Assembly (NCBI RefSeq): GCF_000299415.1 | Contig: NZ_AMPG01000001.1 | Coordinates: 682,001 to 746,000, forward strand | DNA length: 64,000 bases | From: Candidatus Microthrix parvicella Bio17-1 | GTDB taxonomy: Bacteria; Actinomycetota; Acidimicrobiia; Acidimicrobiales; Microtrichaceae | Reading direction: 5' to 3' | Shown: in pieces, positions 41,069-51,121 of the stretch | Numbering within the stretch: the first letter of the stretch is position 1 | How the letters are laid out: every line of letters starts with the position of its first letter | Notes under the pieces: model-generated | What the model saw: only the letters and a program-made list of their open reading frames with translations | Databases searched by the model: none | Told to the model about the DNA's origin: nothing | Translations under genes and position numbers: made by a program

Positions 41069-42097
41069 GTGACCAGCGACAGCACCACCACCGACGGGAC
41101 GCCGGAGCATGCAATGAACAGCCCTGAACCCGGTGACGCAGCCGCCGGGGTGGCCGCAATGCCCACCACCGGCACGTCCGACAAAACGGTCGAGCCGGCG
41201 GCGAAAGATGGCGGCACCGAAGAAGCGGGCAACAGCTCGAAGCCCGACCTGGCGACCGAAGTGAAACAACTGCGTCGCGAGATCAAGGAGCGGGACCGCG
41301 CCTACCGAAAGCTGGTCAAGCGCGACCGCCGCGAGGAGAAGCTGAAGCCCTATCAGGTGGAGCTGCTGAAGCTGCAACGTCATCTGGAGAACACCGACAA
41401 GCGCATGATTGTGCTGTTCGAGGGCCGCGACGCCGCCGGCAAGGGCGGCACCATCCGCCGGGTCACCCGCTACATGAACGAGAAGCACTACCGCGTCGTG
41501 GCCCTGGGCAAGCCGAGCGACGAGCAGCGCACCCAGTGGTACGTGCAGCGTTACGTCGCCCAGTTTCCCCATGGCGGCGAGATGGTGCTCTTCGACCGCA
41601 GTTGGTACAACCGGGCAATGGTCGAACCGGTGTTCGGCTTTTGCACCCAGAAGGAATACGACGACTTCCTGCGCGGCGTTGTCGGATTTGAGAAAGACCT
41701 GGTGCGTCAAGGCACGGCCATGGTGAAGCTGTACTTCTCGGTGTCGAAGAAGGAACAGCAACGCCGCTTCGAGCGCCGCCGGGATGACCCCCTGCGGCAA
41801 TGGAAGCTGTCGGAGATCGACCTGCAGGCCCAGGAGCACTGGGACGAATTCACCACCCACAAGTACGAGATGCTGCGCCGCAGCCACACCGCCCAGACGC
41901 CTTGGTCGGTGATTCGCTCGGAGAACAAGCGCAAGGCGCGGCTCAACGCCATGAAGGTGATCCTCAACTCGGTGGACTACGAGGACCGCAACCCAGACCT
42001 GGACTTCGTTCCCGACCCCAAGATCGTGCTCTCCGGCGCCCGAGAGGTGGAGCTGATGGAGGCCGAACGCATGCGACGAGGCAAGTTCCGGAGCTAA
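41069..42097 (+). CDS. ppk2: Polyphosphate kinase 2 family protein
   Basis: A 342-residue PPK2. A disordered acidic N-terminus (1-60) and a basic coiled segment precede the kinase fold. The Walker A-like loop is EGRDAAGKGGT (118-128), Walker B is VLFDRSWYNRAMVEPV, the lid is VSKKEQQRRFERRRDDPLRQ, and the C-terminal part has WDEFTTHKYEMLRRSHTAQT. PPK2 transfers phosphate between polyphosphate and nucleotides, usually in the direction of GDP/ADP phosphorylation. GTG at 41069 has GGAGGG 4 nt upstream. A second PPK2 gene follows after 28 bp, so the two are probably co-transcribed. Confidence 0.9.
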   Translation: MTSDSTTTDGTPEHAMNSPEPGDAAAGVAAMPTTGTSDKTVEPAAKDGGTEEAGNSSKPDLATEVKQLRREIKERDRAYRKLVKRDRREEKLKPYQVELLKLQRHLENTDKRMIVLFEGRDAAGKGGTIRRVTRYMNEKHYRVVALGKPSDEQRTQWYVQRYVAQFPHGGEMVLFDRSWYNRAMVEPVFGFCTQKEYDDFLRGVVGFEKDLVRQGTAMVKLYFSVSKKEQQRRFERRRDDPLRQWKLSEIDLQAQEHWDEFTTHKYEMLRRSHTAQTPWSVIRSENKRKARLNAMKVILNSVDYEDRNPDLDFVPDPKIVLSGAREVELMEAERMRRGKFRS

Positions 42098-42125
42098 GCC
42101 GAACCCGGGCACGAACAGGAGCACC

Positions 42126-42980
42126 ATGGCGAAAAACGAGAAGAAAAAGAACAAGAAGAAAAACAAAAAGAAGAACAAGGCCAAGGTGGAGCAGCAGCGC
42201 GGCCGGCGGATACCGAAAGCCGAGTACGAGGCCGAGCTGCGCCACCTCCAGCGCGAGCTGGTGAAGCTGCAGGAGTGGGTGCGCCACGAAGGGCTGCGGG
42301 TGTGCGTGCTCTTCGAGGGGCGCGACGCCGCAGGCAAGGGCGGTTCGATCAAGCGCATTGTGGAACGCACCAATCCCCGTATCGTGCGGGTGGTCGCCCT
42401 CGACAAGCCGACCGACCGCGAAGAAACCCAGTGGTACTTCCAGCGCTACGCGGCGCACCTGCCCGCAGCCGGGGAGATCGTGCTGTTCGACCGAAGTTGG
42501 TACAACCGTGCCGGGGTCGAGCACGTGATGGGATTCTGCACCGACGACGAGTACGAGGAGTTTTTGCGCTCGTGCCCCGACTTTGAGCGCATGCTGCTGC
42601 GCGCCGGGATCATCCTGGTGAAGTACTGGTTCTCGGTGTCCGACGAGGAGCAGGAGAAGCGCTTCCAAGGACGAATCGACAACATCGAGAAGCGCTGGAA
42701 GCTGAGCCCGATGGACCTGGAGTCACGGGCCCGATGGGTGGACTACTCCAAGGCGAAGGACCGGATGTTTGCCGCCACCGACACGAAGCAGTCGCCGTGG
42801 TGGGTGGTGGAGGCCGACGACAAACGCAAGGCCCGCCTGAACTGCATCCGCCATCTGCTGGGTTCGGTGCCGTATCAAGACCTCACCTCACAGCGTCTGG
42901 AGCTGCCGCCCCGCCAGGCTGACACCTACATCAGGCCACCGATCGACACCCAGACGTACGTTTCGGACCACTACCCCTGA
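42126..42980 (+). CDS. ppk2: Polyphosphate kinase 2 family protein, second paralogue
   Basis: A 284-residue PPK2 with a striking Lys-rich N-terminus (KKKNKKKNKKKNKAK, 6-20). The catalytic fold follows: EGRDAAGKGGS (64-74), VLFDRSWYNRAGVEHVMGFC, SDEEQEKRFQGRIDNIEKRW, WWVVEADDKRKARLNCI. AGGAG lies 6 nt before the ATG. The polybasic head could contact polyphosphate, which is inference. It diverges clearly from the upstream copy, so the pair is not a recent duplication. The two may differ in nucleotide preference (ADP versus GDP, or AMP). Confidence 0.9.
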   Translation: MAKNEKKKNKKKNKKKNKAKVEQQRGRRIPKAEYEAELRHLQRELVKLQEWVRHEGLRVCVLFEGRDAAGKGGSIKRIVERTNPRIVRVVALDKPTDREETQWYFQRYAAHLPAAGEIVLFDRSWYNRAGVEHVMGFCTDDEYEEFLRSCPDFERMLLRAGIILVKYWFSVSDEEQEKRFQGRIDNIEKRWKLSPMDLESRARWVDYSKAKDRMFAATDTKQSPWWVVEADDKRKARLNCIRHLLGSVPYQDLTSQRLELPPRQADTYIRPPIDTQTYVSDHYP

Positions 42981-43026
42981 CGACTCGGCGGTCTTGGAGA
43001 TTTCGGTGAGTCGGTGGTGGGCCGTG

Positions 43027-46000
43027 TCAGTTTGAGACAGGGGCGTCTCTGGCGGGTGGCGCGCTGACCGGCACGGGAGGTTGAGGCGCCGGGCAGTCGC
43101 CGGTCGCCGGCCTGCGCGCCCACAACTCAAAGCTGTCGCCGTAGCTGCGGTATCGACAGAACCGGGCGTTCAGCACCTCATTGGGCTCGTTGGAACCCGT
43201 ATCACCCGACGTGTTGGCCTCGTCCCAGCTGTCCCAGAGGTGGGAGAGGATGACCCAATCGGCGCCGGCCAGATCGTCGGCCAGGCCAGAATCGGCCGCA
43301 TCGGCGATGCCCGGATCCATCTCGATGTAGCGGGTGGCCGGGGTGAGATCGCCGAACATGTAGTACCAGTAGGCGTCGCTGTACGGGGTCTTCGATAGGT
43401 CGGACGGACCGACGAAGAGCCGCTGACCCGGCTCGCTCAGGGCATCGAGGTCGGCTGCAAGCGCCTGGGCGGCGGTGGTGATGGGGGTGCCACCCAACCA
43501 AAAGTTCTTGCCATCGCGTGCCAGCGACCACTGGGCCGGCGGCGGCGACGAGGCCGACTCGACCACCCGCTCGGCGTAGGGCCGAAGCGTGTAGATGGGC
43601 GCAACGATCACCATCGACGCCACCAGTGCCCCACCGAGCACCACAGCCAGCGCCCCGCGATACCGGGGCCGCACCCAACCTCGGGTGAGCTGGAACACCA
43701 GGCCGGGCGTCAACGGGATGACGATGCACCCCACCCAGGCAAGGTGCGTGGTGTCGGCCCGCTGCATGGCCTGGGGCAGGATGCCGAGCGCCAGCGGAGC
43801 GACGAGCAGCGTGGTGAGGGCACCCCGGTCGGCCCGGATCGCTACGGCACTCCAGCCGCTGCGGTGGGCGACCACCAGGGCGGTCACCACCGCCAGCAGC
43901 GTGGCAGCCAGCAGCCCAACGAACCAGAGGAACACCTGCTGAGAGGGCCCGGGCATGGGCAGGGGCCAACTGGGCGGGGCGATCATGGCCGCCCGCTGTG
44001 CGAACCCGTCGATCGAGCCCCACGACGGCGGAACCGGCAGCGCCCGCCCGGCGCGCAGATCGAACACCGGCTGGATGAGCATGCCCTTGATGGCGGCCCC
44101 GGGACCGGCGAGCGCAAGCTGGATCAGAATGAGTGAGCCGACGGCCATCACCGACGCGCCCGCCTTCCACAACCGCTTCCGGCCGTCGCCCGCCAGCCAG
44201 AGGGCGACCACGCCCACCAGGCCCACCACCAGCACGAGGTCGGGCCGAAACAGCAGAGCCGCGCCGCCCAGGACACCCGTCGCCACGAGCGGCGCGGTGT
44301 GATCCGAATCGTCGGCGAGCGCCCAGCGAAGCGCCACCACCGAGCCCACCAGCAAGGCCAGCCCGCCGTTCCAGGCCAGGGCGACCAGACCAACGGCGGT
44401 CAGCGAAATGACCGCGCAGGCCACCCCGGCGATCACCATCATGCGGCGACCCCAGGCCCGGGCCAGCGCAGCGACACCTCCGATGATGCCCGTCAACTGC
44501 AACAGGCCGAACCAACGCTCGGCAGCCAGGTTGACCCCGAACACCTTGTACCAGGCGGCGAGCGCCCAGAGGCCACCAGGACCGTAGAGGTGCAGAAAGT
44601 CCTTGTTGGGCACGTCGCCCGCCAGCACCCGCTGAGGGAAGGCCAACATGAAGCCCTCCTCCATGGGTACGCCCTGGCGGCGCAACAACTCACGCAACGG
44701 GGCCAACACCGCAAGCACCACGATGGCCACCCCCACGCCGGTGCGCAGGCGCGGACGCGCACCCCACCAACCCCCGAGGGCGGTGCGCGGCTTCGCATCA
44801 TCGAGATCGGTCGGCTGCTCAGCACCGTGATCTTGGAGGTGCTGACCGTCGACGTGGCGATCGCCGAGGTGCTGGCCGGCGGGAGCGGGCCGCGCCGCAA
44901 GGATCGGGGCGGCGGCCGACGTGGTCAGCACCCGCGCCGCGCCGCGGCGCAGCGCGGCGGACAGGGCCACCGCTGCGAACACGATCACCGCCAGATCGAG
45001 CGGAGGACGAAACCGAACGTGGCCGTAGACGAGGACGCTGACCGCCACCACCATGACCACCTGCGACCACAGCGGCCACGCCCATCGGCCGCGGCGTCGC
45101 AACAACCAGGCGCCGACCGCAGCGATGGGCAGCATCGACCACCACATCACCTGGCCGAACTGGGTCCAACCCAGCGGTCGCCCCTCGATCGACAGGATCC
45201 TCGCCCCCTGAGCCGGTCGGTAGACCTCGAGCACACGACCGATGCGGGCCGCCACGACCACCGGCCAGCGGCTCTTGTGCGACATGGCGTAGTCGATGCC
45301 CTTGTCACGCCAGAACTTGACCCGTACCGACTCGTCGCGTGGCTCCTGAACCACCTGCCGCTCGCGCTCCTGGCACGGGAACGACCAGTACCCGATGAAG
45401 TCGCCGTAATAGCTGTCGACGCAGTTGGCGTAGTACAGCACCTCGTCGGAATTGGACGACAGGGTGATCGGCTGCTCGAACGCGGTCATGTTGCGGGCCA
45501 ACCACGGCACGATGGGAAGCGCAACAGCCAGCGCAGCGATGCCGAGGCGGAGGGTCCGCTCCTTCCATGGCGGCCGGCTACCCATCGGCTCGCCGGGCGG
45601 CGTTTCATCCGACGCAACGGAGCCTTCGGCCTTCGCCGCCCGAGAGCGGCACCACCTCCGCAACGGGTACGGACCAAAGAACACCAGGGGCGCCACCAGC
45701 ATCGGAGCCAGGATGAGCGCCTCGCCCCGGGTGAGCACGGCGCCGGACACGGCCAGGCCCAGCCACACGGCGCCCCACCGGCTGGGCCGATCGCTGTAGG
45801 CGAACGCGGCCCACACGGTGAGCGCGATGAACAGGGTGAACAGCCCCTCAGACCAGAGGATCCCGTCGACGATCCAGAACTGCGGGTAGAACGCTGCGAG
45901 GGCTGCGGCGATCCACCCCGCCCAGTCGCCGCCCAGGCGGCGAGCGATCAACCCGATCACGACCACGACGCCCACCCCGGCCACAATCGACAGGGTCTTG

Positions 46001-47457
46001 TGGGCCAGGTAGGTGTCGGCGCCCAGGAACGAACTGATCGACAGGTACATCGAATAGAGCGGTGGATGGATGGCGGTCGGTTCCAGGGTGCCGTCCATCG
46101 TCCAGCGGAACGGCTCGGAGAAGCCCCGCCCGGCGCTGAGCAGACCTGCCTGAATGTGATAGTAGAACGGGTCGCCGCCATCCGGACGCACCGTGGTGAT
46201 GTGCAGCACCGACACCAGCCGCCAGAGCAACCCGGCGATGCCGATGCCCCACATGCCGGCGGCGAAGGTGGGGAGGCGTCGATCGAGGTACGTCAACGAC
46301 GGGCGTTGCACGAGACCCCAGGTGAGGGCCGCGAGCAGCACCACGATGGGGATGACGAACAACGCCATGCGCAGGAACGACAGGTTGAACGCGGCGTCGG
46401 GATGCCGGGATCCGTAGACGGTGATCACCAGGCCATGCCACAGAAACACGCCGTAGGCCAGACGGGCCGGCCACCGGCCCAGGCCCCAGGGCAGTGTCGG
46501 CACAGCAAACCAAGGCCCGCGGGATCCCGCCGCAACGGCGATCACCAACCCGGCACCGATCGCCAGGGTGAGGACATGACGAGCCCACTCCTGGGGGGCC
46601 GGGAACACCAACGCCTGACGGGACAGCCCAAGCGCCACCAGCACGACGAATGCCACCACCGCCACCGCAGCACCGGCGAACGAAATGCGCCGCCACACCT
46701 GCGCCGACCAGGCAGACGACTCGCCCTGCTCGATGCGTCGCTCCCGAACCACCTGCGCCAGCGCCAACGCCATGCCGACCGCAAAGGTGTCGAGGTGATT
46801 GAACAGCCAGGCCCTGCGGCTGAGCACGGTGAGCTGAGGTGCATCCAGCGACACGACCCAGGTGCGGAACACGACGGCGACGAGCACCATGGCGGCCAGG
46901 CCGATCCACTGGTGACGCACCCGTCGGGACTCCTCGGCCGATGGCCTGGCCACGCACCAGGCAAACAGCGGCAGAAACACGCAGAACGCTGCGCCTGTGG
47001 CCAGCGCCCAGGCCAGGGGGATGGGCCCAAGGAACGTGTCCGGGGCATAGATGTTGGTGAGCGTCAGGTAGGAGGCCAGGTCGAGCGCGGTCATCGGCTG
47101 GGCCTGCCGATAGATGAACGCGGCGATCAGCAACACCACCCAGTAGGCAGGGAGGAATCGGAGCGCCAACCGCCGAAGCGAGCGGCGCGCCGCGGGCCGG
47201 GCGGTGTCCGCCGTGACGGCCCGGGCAAGTGGCAGATACAGCAGGTACCCGGCCATGACGAACAGCACGGTGATGCCAACATCGAGCCGGGCGGTCACCG
47301 CACCGAGCGAGAACCGATGACCATTGGCCGCGGCCGCCATCGACCCCAGCGCCACGGCGGTGACGGCACCCAACGCCAGCATGGCAAACGCCGAGCCGCC
47401 ACGGGGGCCGGCGGCCGATGGGGCGCCCGTTGGCACTGGCGAGTCCCTGGTCGGCAC
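43027..47457 (-). CDS. Three-module membrane fusion: acyltransferase 3 plus two GT-C glycosyltransferase-like modules
   Basis: About 1476 residues. Module 1 (to about 400) is an acyltransferase-3/OafA-like ten-helix domain (LDVGITVLFVMAGYLLYLPL, FLPAYWVVLL, ARLAYGVFLWHGLVIT). Module 2 is a PMT/GT39-like transferase (DGGDPFYYHIQAGLLSAGRG, HPPLYSMYLSISSFLGADTY). A His/Asp/Gln-rich linker (HLGDRHVDGQHLQDHGAEQ) joins module 3, which is paralogous to the separate protein at 54576 (PMEEGFMLAFPQRVLAG, DFLHLYGPGGLWALAAWYKV, IEMDPGIADAADSGLADDL). GTG at 47457 lies 24 nt after the preceding stop. An earlier start (47532) would overlap the upstream gene. It is the last gene of the minus-strand glycan cluster. 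Confidence 0.75.
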   Translation of the reverse strand: MPTRDSPVPTGAPSAAGPRGGSAFAMLALGAVTAVALGSMAAAANGHRFSLGAVTARLDVGITVLFVMAGYLLYLPLARAVTADTARPAARRSLRRLALRFLPAYWVVLLIAAFIYRQAQPMTALDLASYLTLTNIYAPDTFLGPIPLAWALATGAAFCVFLPLFAWCVARPSAEESRRVRHQWIGLAAMVLVAVVFRTWVVSLDAPQLTVLSRRAWLFNHLDTFAVGMALALAQVVRERRIEQGESSAWSAQVWRRISFAGAAVAVVAFVVLVALGLSRQALVFPAPQEWARHVLTLAIGAGLVIAVAAGSRGPWFAVPTLPWGLGRWPARLAYGVFLWHGLVITVYGSRHPDAAFNLSFLRMALFVIPIVVLLAALTWGLVQRPSLTYLDRRLPTFAAGMWGIGIAGLLWRLVSVLHITTVRPDGGDPFYYHIQAGLLSAGRGFSEPFRWTMDGTLEPTAIHPPLYSMYLSISSFLGADTYLAHKTLSIVAGVGVVVVIGLIARRLGGDWAGWIAAALAAFYPQFWIVDGILWSEGLFTLFIALTVWAAFAYSDRPSRWGAVWLGLAVSGAVLTRGEALILAPMLVAPLVFFGPYPLRRWCRSRAAKAEGSVASDETPPGEPMGSRPPWKERTLRLGIAALAVALPIVPWLARNMTAFEQPITLSSNSDEVLYYANCVDSYYGDFIGYWSFPCQERERQVVQEPRDESVRVKFWRDKGIDYAMSHKSRWPVVVAARIGRVLEVYRPAQGARILSIEGRPLGWTQFGQVMWWSMLPIAAVGAWLLRRRGRWAWPLWSQVVMVVAVSVLVYGHVRFRPPLDLAVIVFAAVALSAALRRGAARVLTTSAAAPILAARPAPAGQHLGDRHVDGQHLQDHGAEQPTDLDDAKPRTALGGWWGARPRLRTGVGVAIVVLAVLAPLRELLRRQGVPMEEGFMLAFPQRVLAGDVPNKDFLHLYGPGGLWALAAWYKVFGVNLAAERWFGLLQLTGIIGGVAALARAWGRRMMVIAGVACAVISLTAVGLVALAWNGGLALLVGSVVALRWALADDSDHTAPLVATGVLGGAALLFRPDLVLVVGLVGVVALWLAGDGRKRLWKAGASVMAVGSLILIQLALAGPGAAIKGMLIQPVFDLRAGRALPVPPSWGSIDGFAQRAAMIAPPSWPLPMPGPSQQVFLWFVGLLAATLLAVVTALVVAHRSGWSAVAIRADRGALTTLLVAPLALGILPQAMQRADTTHLAWVGCIVIPLTPGLVFQLTRGWVRPRYRGALAVVLGGALVASMVIVAPIYTLRPYAERVVESASSPPPAQWSLARDGKNFWLGGTPITTAAQALAADLDALSEPGQRLFVGPSDLSKTPYSDAYWYYMFGDLTPATRYIEMDPGIADAADSGLADDLAGADWVILSHLWDSWDEANTSGDTGSNEPNEVLNARFCRYRSYGDSFELWARRPATGDCPAPQPPVPVSAPPARDAPVSN

Positions 47458-47480
47458 GGGGGGTGAGGCTAGTTGACCGG

Positions 47481-49964
47481 TCAGGCCATCAGGCGACGTC
47501 GGGCCCGCTCGGCGACCAGCAGACCGGCACACAGGGCGAGCGCCACCAACGTGATCACCAGCCCGCTGAGCAACCCCGGCGGGCGGTAGTGGAACTCGAC
47601 CCTTCCCGGGCCGTCGATGGGCACCGCCATGTGGTTGTGGTTGGCCCGCACGATCGGTACCGATACGCCGTCGATGTCGGCGGTCCAGCCGGGCGCGTCG
47701 TTGGCTCCAACCAGCAGCCAGGCAGGCCCGGCGGAGCGCACATCGACGACGATGCTGTTGATGCCCTGGTCGGTCACCTTCGCCGAGGTGCGTGAACCCT
47801 GCTTTGCCGCCTCATCGTTGCGGGACGCGATCGTCGCCTCGCTGAGGTCCGAGTCGGCCACGGCGGCCGCGCTGGTGAAGATGGGCGCGTTGGGGCTGGA
47901 CGCCAGCGGCAGCGCCTCGAACACTGCAGCGTCGGTGTTGAGCACCTTGAGGTCGTCGCGCACCGAGACGACGCCGGCGGAATTGCCTAAACGCAGCAGG
48001 TTGCCGTCGGGGCCGCTGTAGGCGACCTCGTAGGGGCGCAGCGGCGCCAGCCTGGGGTCGTTGGGGTCGATCTCGGGCACGGTCACCACGGCGGTGACGC
48101 CCTGCGAGCGCAACGCGGCGTAGTTGGTGACGCCGACCTCCAGGTTGGTCACGAACGCACCAACCAGCGGATCGGACAGCACCTGCTTCACCGGCATGCC
48201 GCCCAGGTAACGGAGCGTCTGGGCTGCCGGGAGGGGCAGGGTGGAGTCGTAGCCGGAGGTGGAATCAAGGCCGACGGCGGCGGCGTGGTTGGACCGAAGG
48301 ATCGCTGGGCCACCCTCGGTCCACTTGACGTGGTCCAGCACGATCGGAGCCAGGCGGCCCGCACCGGGGGCGTCCTGCTGGAGTTTTCGAGCCTCGCGGA
48401 TCAGCGGGGTATCTGGAAACCAATGGGCGTCGTCGCGGGGCTGAAACGGCGGGTTGAGGTTGTGGCCCAGCGGCACCAGTTGCGCCACCGTCAGCACGCA
48501 GATCGACACTCCGGCCACCGGCGCCGCCATGGCCCACCGACCCGCAGCCGCCGTTGGCCATCGTCGCTGCACCAACTCGACGAGCAGATCGAAGCCCAAC
48601 GCCGCAGCCAGCACCGCACCGAGGGCAAACCACCCGGCCAGGCGCCCGTAGGGGTAGAACACGTCCATGCCCGGCACCAGGTCGTAGGCCAGGCGTCCCA
48701 ACCAGCCCACCGTGGCCACGCCCGCGGTCACGATCATGATCGTGCGGGCCAGAGCCGATCCCGGACGTCGACTGAAGAACCCCACCACCGCAAGCAACGC
48801 CACCACCGTGCCCACGAAGGCCAGATGATAGTTCATGACCCCGGTGGTCATAGTGGTGAACGACGGCCCGACGACGAACTCGGAGGTGAAGGTTGCAGCG
48901 GGTGTCTCGAACGCCTTGAGAAGATCGACCGGGAACGCCTTTCGAGGCGTTTGGGTGAGGTTCACCAGGGTGGGCACCAACACCACCGCCGACAGTGCGC
49001 CGCCCAGCCCGAAGGCCACGGGAGGTCGCCACAGGTGACCCCAGGCGTCGGAGCGGTCGCCGGATCGCCAGGAGCGGACGGCCGAAGTGAGGCCCAGCGC
49101 CGCGGCGTACAGCAACGCGATCAGCCAACCGAGCAACTGCCACAGCAGGTGGCCCGAGATGATCATGACGGCAAACCCGGCTGCGGTCGCCACCACCGAA
49201 CCCATGGTTTTGCGGCGCCACATGCGGTGAACAAGCAGCGGCCCCAGCGGCAACGCCACCAACATCGACGTGACCACCTCGAGGTGCACCCACCCCAGGT
49301 TGAAGCTTCCCAGCATCCAGGCCGTACCGGCGATCACCGCCGCCAGGGCGGAGCGCTTGAACTCCCGACACAGGAGGTAGGTGACGAGGCCGCCGGCCAC
49401 CAGGTGGAACGCAACGTACAGGTCGTGAGCCCAACGCTCCGGCGCCATCGCTGCGATCAGCCGAGGCGGGTACAGCTGCCCGCTGGTTCCGTTGGCGTAG
49501 AGCGGGGCACCGCCGGAGAAGACGTCGGGCGACCAAAACGGCAGCGTGCCCTCATCCAGCGCGGCCTGCAGCTGCAACTGCCACGGATAGCTCAGGTCGG
49601 CCGAGTCGAACTGCGCCGGAACCTGGGGGGGTCCGTCCTGAGCGGTCCAGGGGTACACGTCGGTCTGCCTGGATCCGACGACCGAGAACGACTTGCCACC
49701 GAACAGCGGAGCGAGAAACACGGCGGCCACCATGACGAACCACACCGCCGCAACCAGGTGTTCGCGCGGGGTTCCTCGGGTCGGAGCCAGACCCCAGCCG
49801 TCGGTGGCGTCGTCGATTGACTGCTCGGCGGGCGGCCTCAGGCCCACCCGAATCTTGGTCCACACCGAGGACGACGGTTCGGACGACGGTTCGGACGATG
49901 GCTTGGGCGAGGGTTCGGGCGATTGCGTGGACGGATCGTCTGTCACCGGGGTCTCATCACTCAT
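47481..49964 (-). CDS. YfhO-like membrane protein
   Basis: An 827-residue membrane protein with an acidic Ser/Pro-rich cytoplasmic head (STQSPEPSPKPSSEPSSEPS), about 12 hydrophobic segments and a C-terminal extracytoplasmic domain ending in another helix (GLVITLVALALCAGLLVAER). The first loop has LSYPWQLQLQAALDEGTLPF, and WSPDVFSGGAPLYANGTSGQ follows, the hallmark of YfhO/GT-C proteins that decorate cell-wall polymers. ATG at 49964 overlaps the upstream acyltransferase stop by 4 nt (ATGA) and follows GGAG. It probably transfers sugars from a polyprenyl carrier to an envelope glycan. Acceptor is unknown. Confidence 0.75.
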   Translation of the reverse strand: MSDETPVTDDPSTQSPEPSPKPSSEPSSEPSSSVWTKIRVGLRPPAEQSIDDATDGWGLAPTRGTPREHLVAAVWFVMVAAVFLAPLFGGKSFSVVGSRQTDVYPWTAQDGPPQVPAQFDSADLSYPWQLQLQAALDEGTLPFWSPDVFSGGAPLYANGTSGQLYPPRLIAAMAPERWAHDLYVAFHLVAGGLVTYLLCREFKRSALAAVIAGTAWMLGSFNLGWVHLEVVTSMLVALPLGPLLVHRMWRRKTMGSVVATAAGFAVMIISGHLLWQLLGWLIALLYAAALGLTSAVRSWRSGDRSDAWGHLWRPPVAFGLGGALSAVVLVPTLVNLTQTPRKAFPVDLLKAFETPAATFTSEFVVGPSFTTMTTGVMNYHLAFVGTVVALLAVVGFFSRRPGSALARTIMIVTAGVATVGWLGRLAYDLVPGMDVFYPYGRLAGWFALGAVLAAALGFDLLVELVQRRWPTAAAGRWAMAAPVAGVSICVLTVAQLVPLGHNLNPPFQPRDDAHWFPDTPLIREARKLQQDAPGAGRLAPIVLDHVKWTEGGPAILRSNHAAAVGLDSTSGYDSTLPLPAAQTLRYLGGMPVKQVLSDPLVGAFVTNLEVGVTNYAALRSQGVTAVVTVPEIDPNDPRLAPLRPYEVAYSGPDGNLLRLGNSAGVVSVRDDLKVLNTDAAVFEALPLASSPNAPIFTSAAAVADSDLSEATIASRNDEAAKQGSRTSAKVTDQGINSIVVDVRSAGPAWLLVGANDAPGWTADIDGVSVPIVRANHNHMAVPIDGPGRVEFHYRPPGLLSGLVITLVALALCAGLLVAERARRRLMA

Positions 49965-51121
49965 GTTGCGAGGCTCCATGCCACTGCGCTGAGGCCGACC
50001 GCACCCGCCACCCAAACGATGGCCAGGTAGGGCGCAGGAAGCGCACGACCGTGGCGGATCGGCGCCTCCACCAGGTGGAAGCTGAGGGCGGCGACGACCA
50101 GCGTCAGCACCACCCGGGTGACAAACAACGCCGGACGGTTGTCGGAATAGAAAATGTCACGGGTGGCCAGGAAGATCGGCCAATGAAACAGATACACGCC
50201 ATAGCTGATGCGACCCAGGTAGCGCAGAGGTGGCAGGGCCAGCACCTTGGCAAGGGAGCCCTCGGCCAACGCCCCGTACACCAGGGCCGCGGAGGCGACG
50301 GCCACCAGCACCAAGCCCCCATGCACAATCCACGCCTGTGGTTCGCGGGCCACCTGCCAGATCACCAGCGTGGCCGCCAGACCCGCCCAACCCAACACGT
50401 CGGCGAACCGCTCGTTGACCACCCGCCAGGTGGGGACCGCCAACGCCAAAAGCGAGCCGACGAAAATCTCCCCCATGCGCACATCGGTGCGGAACTGCTC
50501 CATCAATGGTGCCGACGGGCCAAAGGCAGCACTGGGCGTGATCAGCAACGATGCCAGGATCGAGGCGACCACCCCGGCGCCACACACCCACGCCAGCGCA
50601 CGGCGTGACCGCCCGGCGGCAACGGCTCCAACCGCCAGGACGACCACCGGGAACACCACGTAAAACTGCTCTTCAACCGCCAGCGACCAGAGCGGCGAGT
50701 ACGGCGACAGGAACCTGGTCACCGCGGTGCCGCCCTCGGCGATGATGCGCCAGTTGAACACGTTGCCAAACACCGACACCGTGTCCCAACCCATGCCCGT
50801 TCGGGGCCAGGCCGAGGGCACCGCCACGGTGATGGCCAACACCAGCGCCACGTTGAGGAACGAGGCCGGCGCCAGGCGACGAATACGCCTGGACCAGAAG
50901 TTGGGCAGTGCGATCGTGTCGGTGCGATCACGCTCCCGCATCAGCAGCGAGGTGATGAGAAAACCCGACAGGGTGAAGAAGGTGGAGACGCCCAGAAACC
51001 CACCCGGCTGGGAACCGATGGCGGTGTGATAGAGAAAAACCGCCGCAACGGCCAGCGCCCGGATGCCATCGAGCGAGTCGACGTACCCTCGGGGCCGTTC
51101 AACGGTGAGGGGTCGGGTCAT
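49961..51121 (-). CDS. Acyltransferase 3 family membrane protein (OafA/YrhL-like)
   Basis: A 386-residue ten-helix acyltransferase. It begins YVDSLDGIRALAVAAVFLYH with the catalytic-type His, continues with STFFTLSGFLITSLLMRERD, WSRRIRRLAP, LWSLAVEEQFYVVFP and ISYGVYLFHWPIFLAT. These proteins O-acylate exported glycans using acyl-CoA. There is no C-terminal SGNH domain. The ATG overlaps the upstream gene (ATGA) and its stop overlaps the YfhO-like start, so four minus-strand genes from 54.5 kb to 47.5 kb form one coupled operon. Confidence 0.85.
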   Translation of the reverse strand: MTRPLTVERPRGYVDSLDGIRALAVAAVFLYHTAIGSQPGGFLGVSTFFTLSGFLITSLLMRERDRTDTIALPNFWSRRIRRLAPASFLNVALVLAITVAVPSAWPRTGMGWDTVSVFGNVFNWRIIAEGGTAVTRFLSPYSPLWSLAVEEQFYVVFPVVVLAVGAVAAGRSRRALAWVCGAGVVASILASLLITPSAAFGPSAPLMEQFRTDVRMGEIFVGSLLALAVPTWRVVNERFADVLGWAGLAATLVIWQVAREPQAWIVHGGLVLVAVASAALVYGALAEGSLAKVLALPPLRYLGRISYGVYLFHWPIFLATRDIFYSDNRPALFVTRVVLTLVVAALSFHLVEAPIRHGRALPAPYLAIVWVAGAVGLSAVAWSLAT

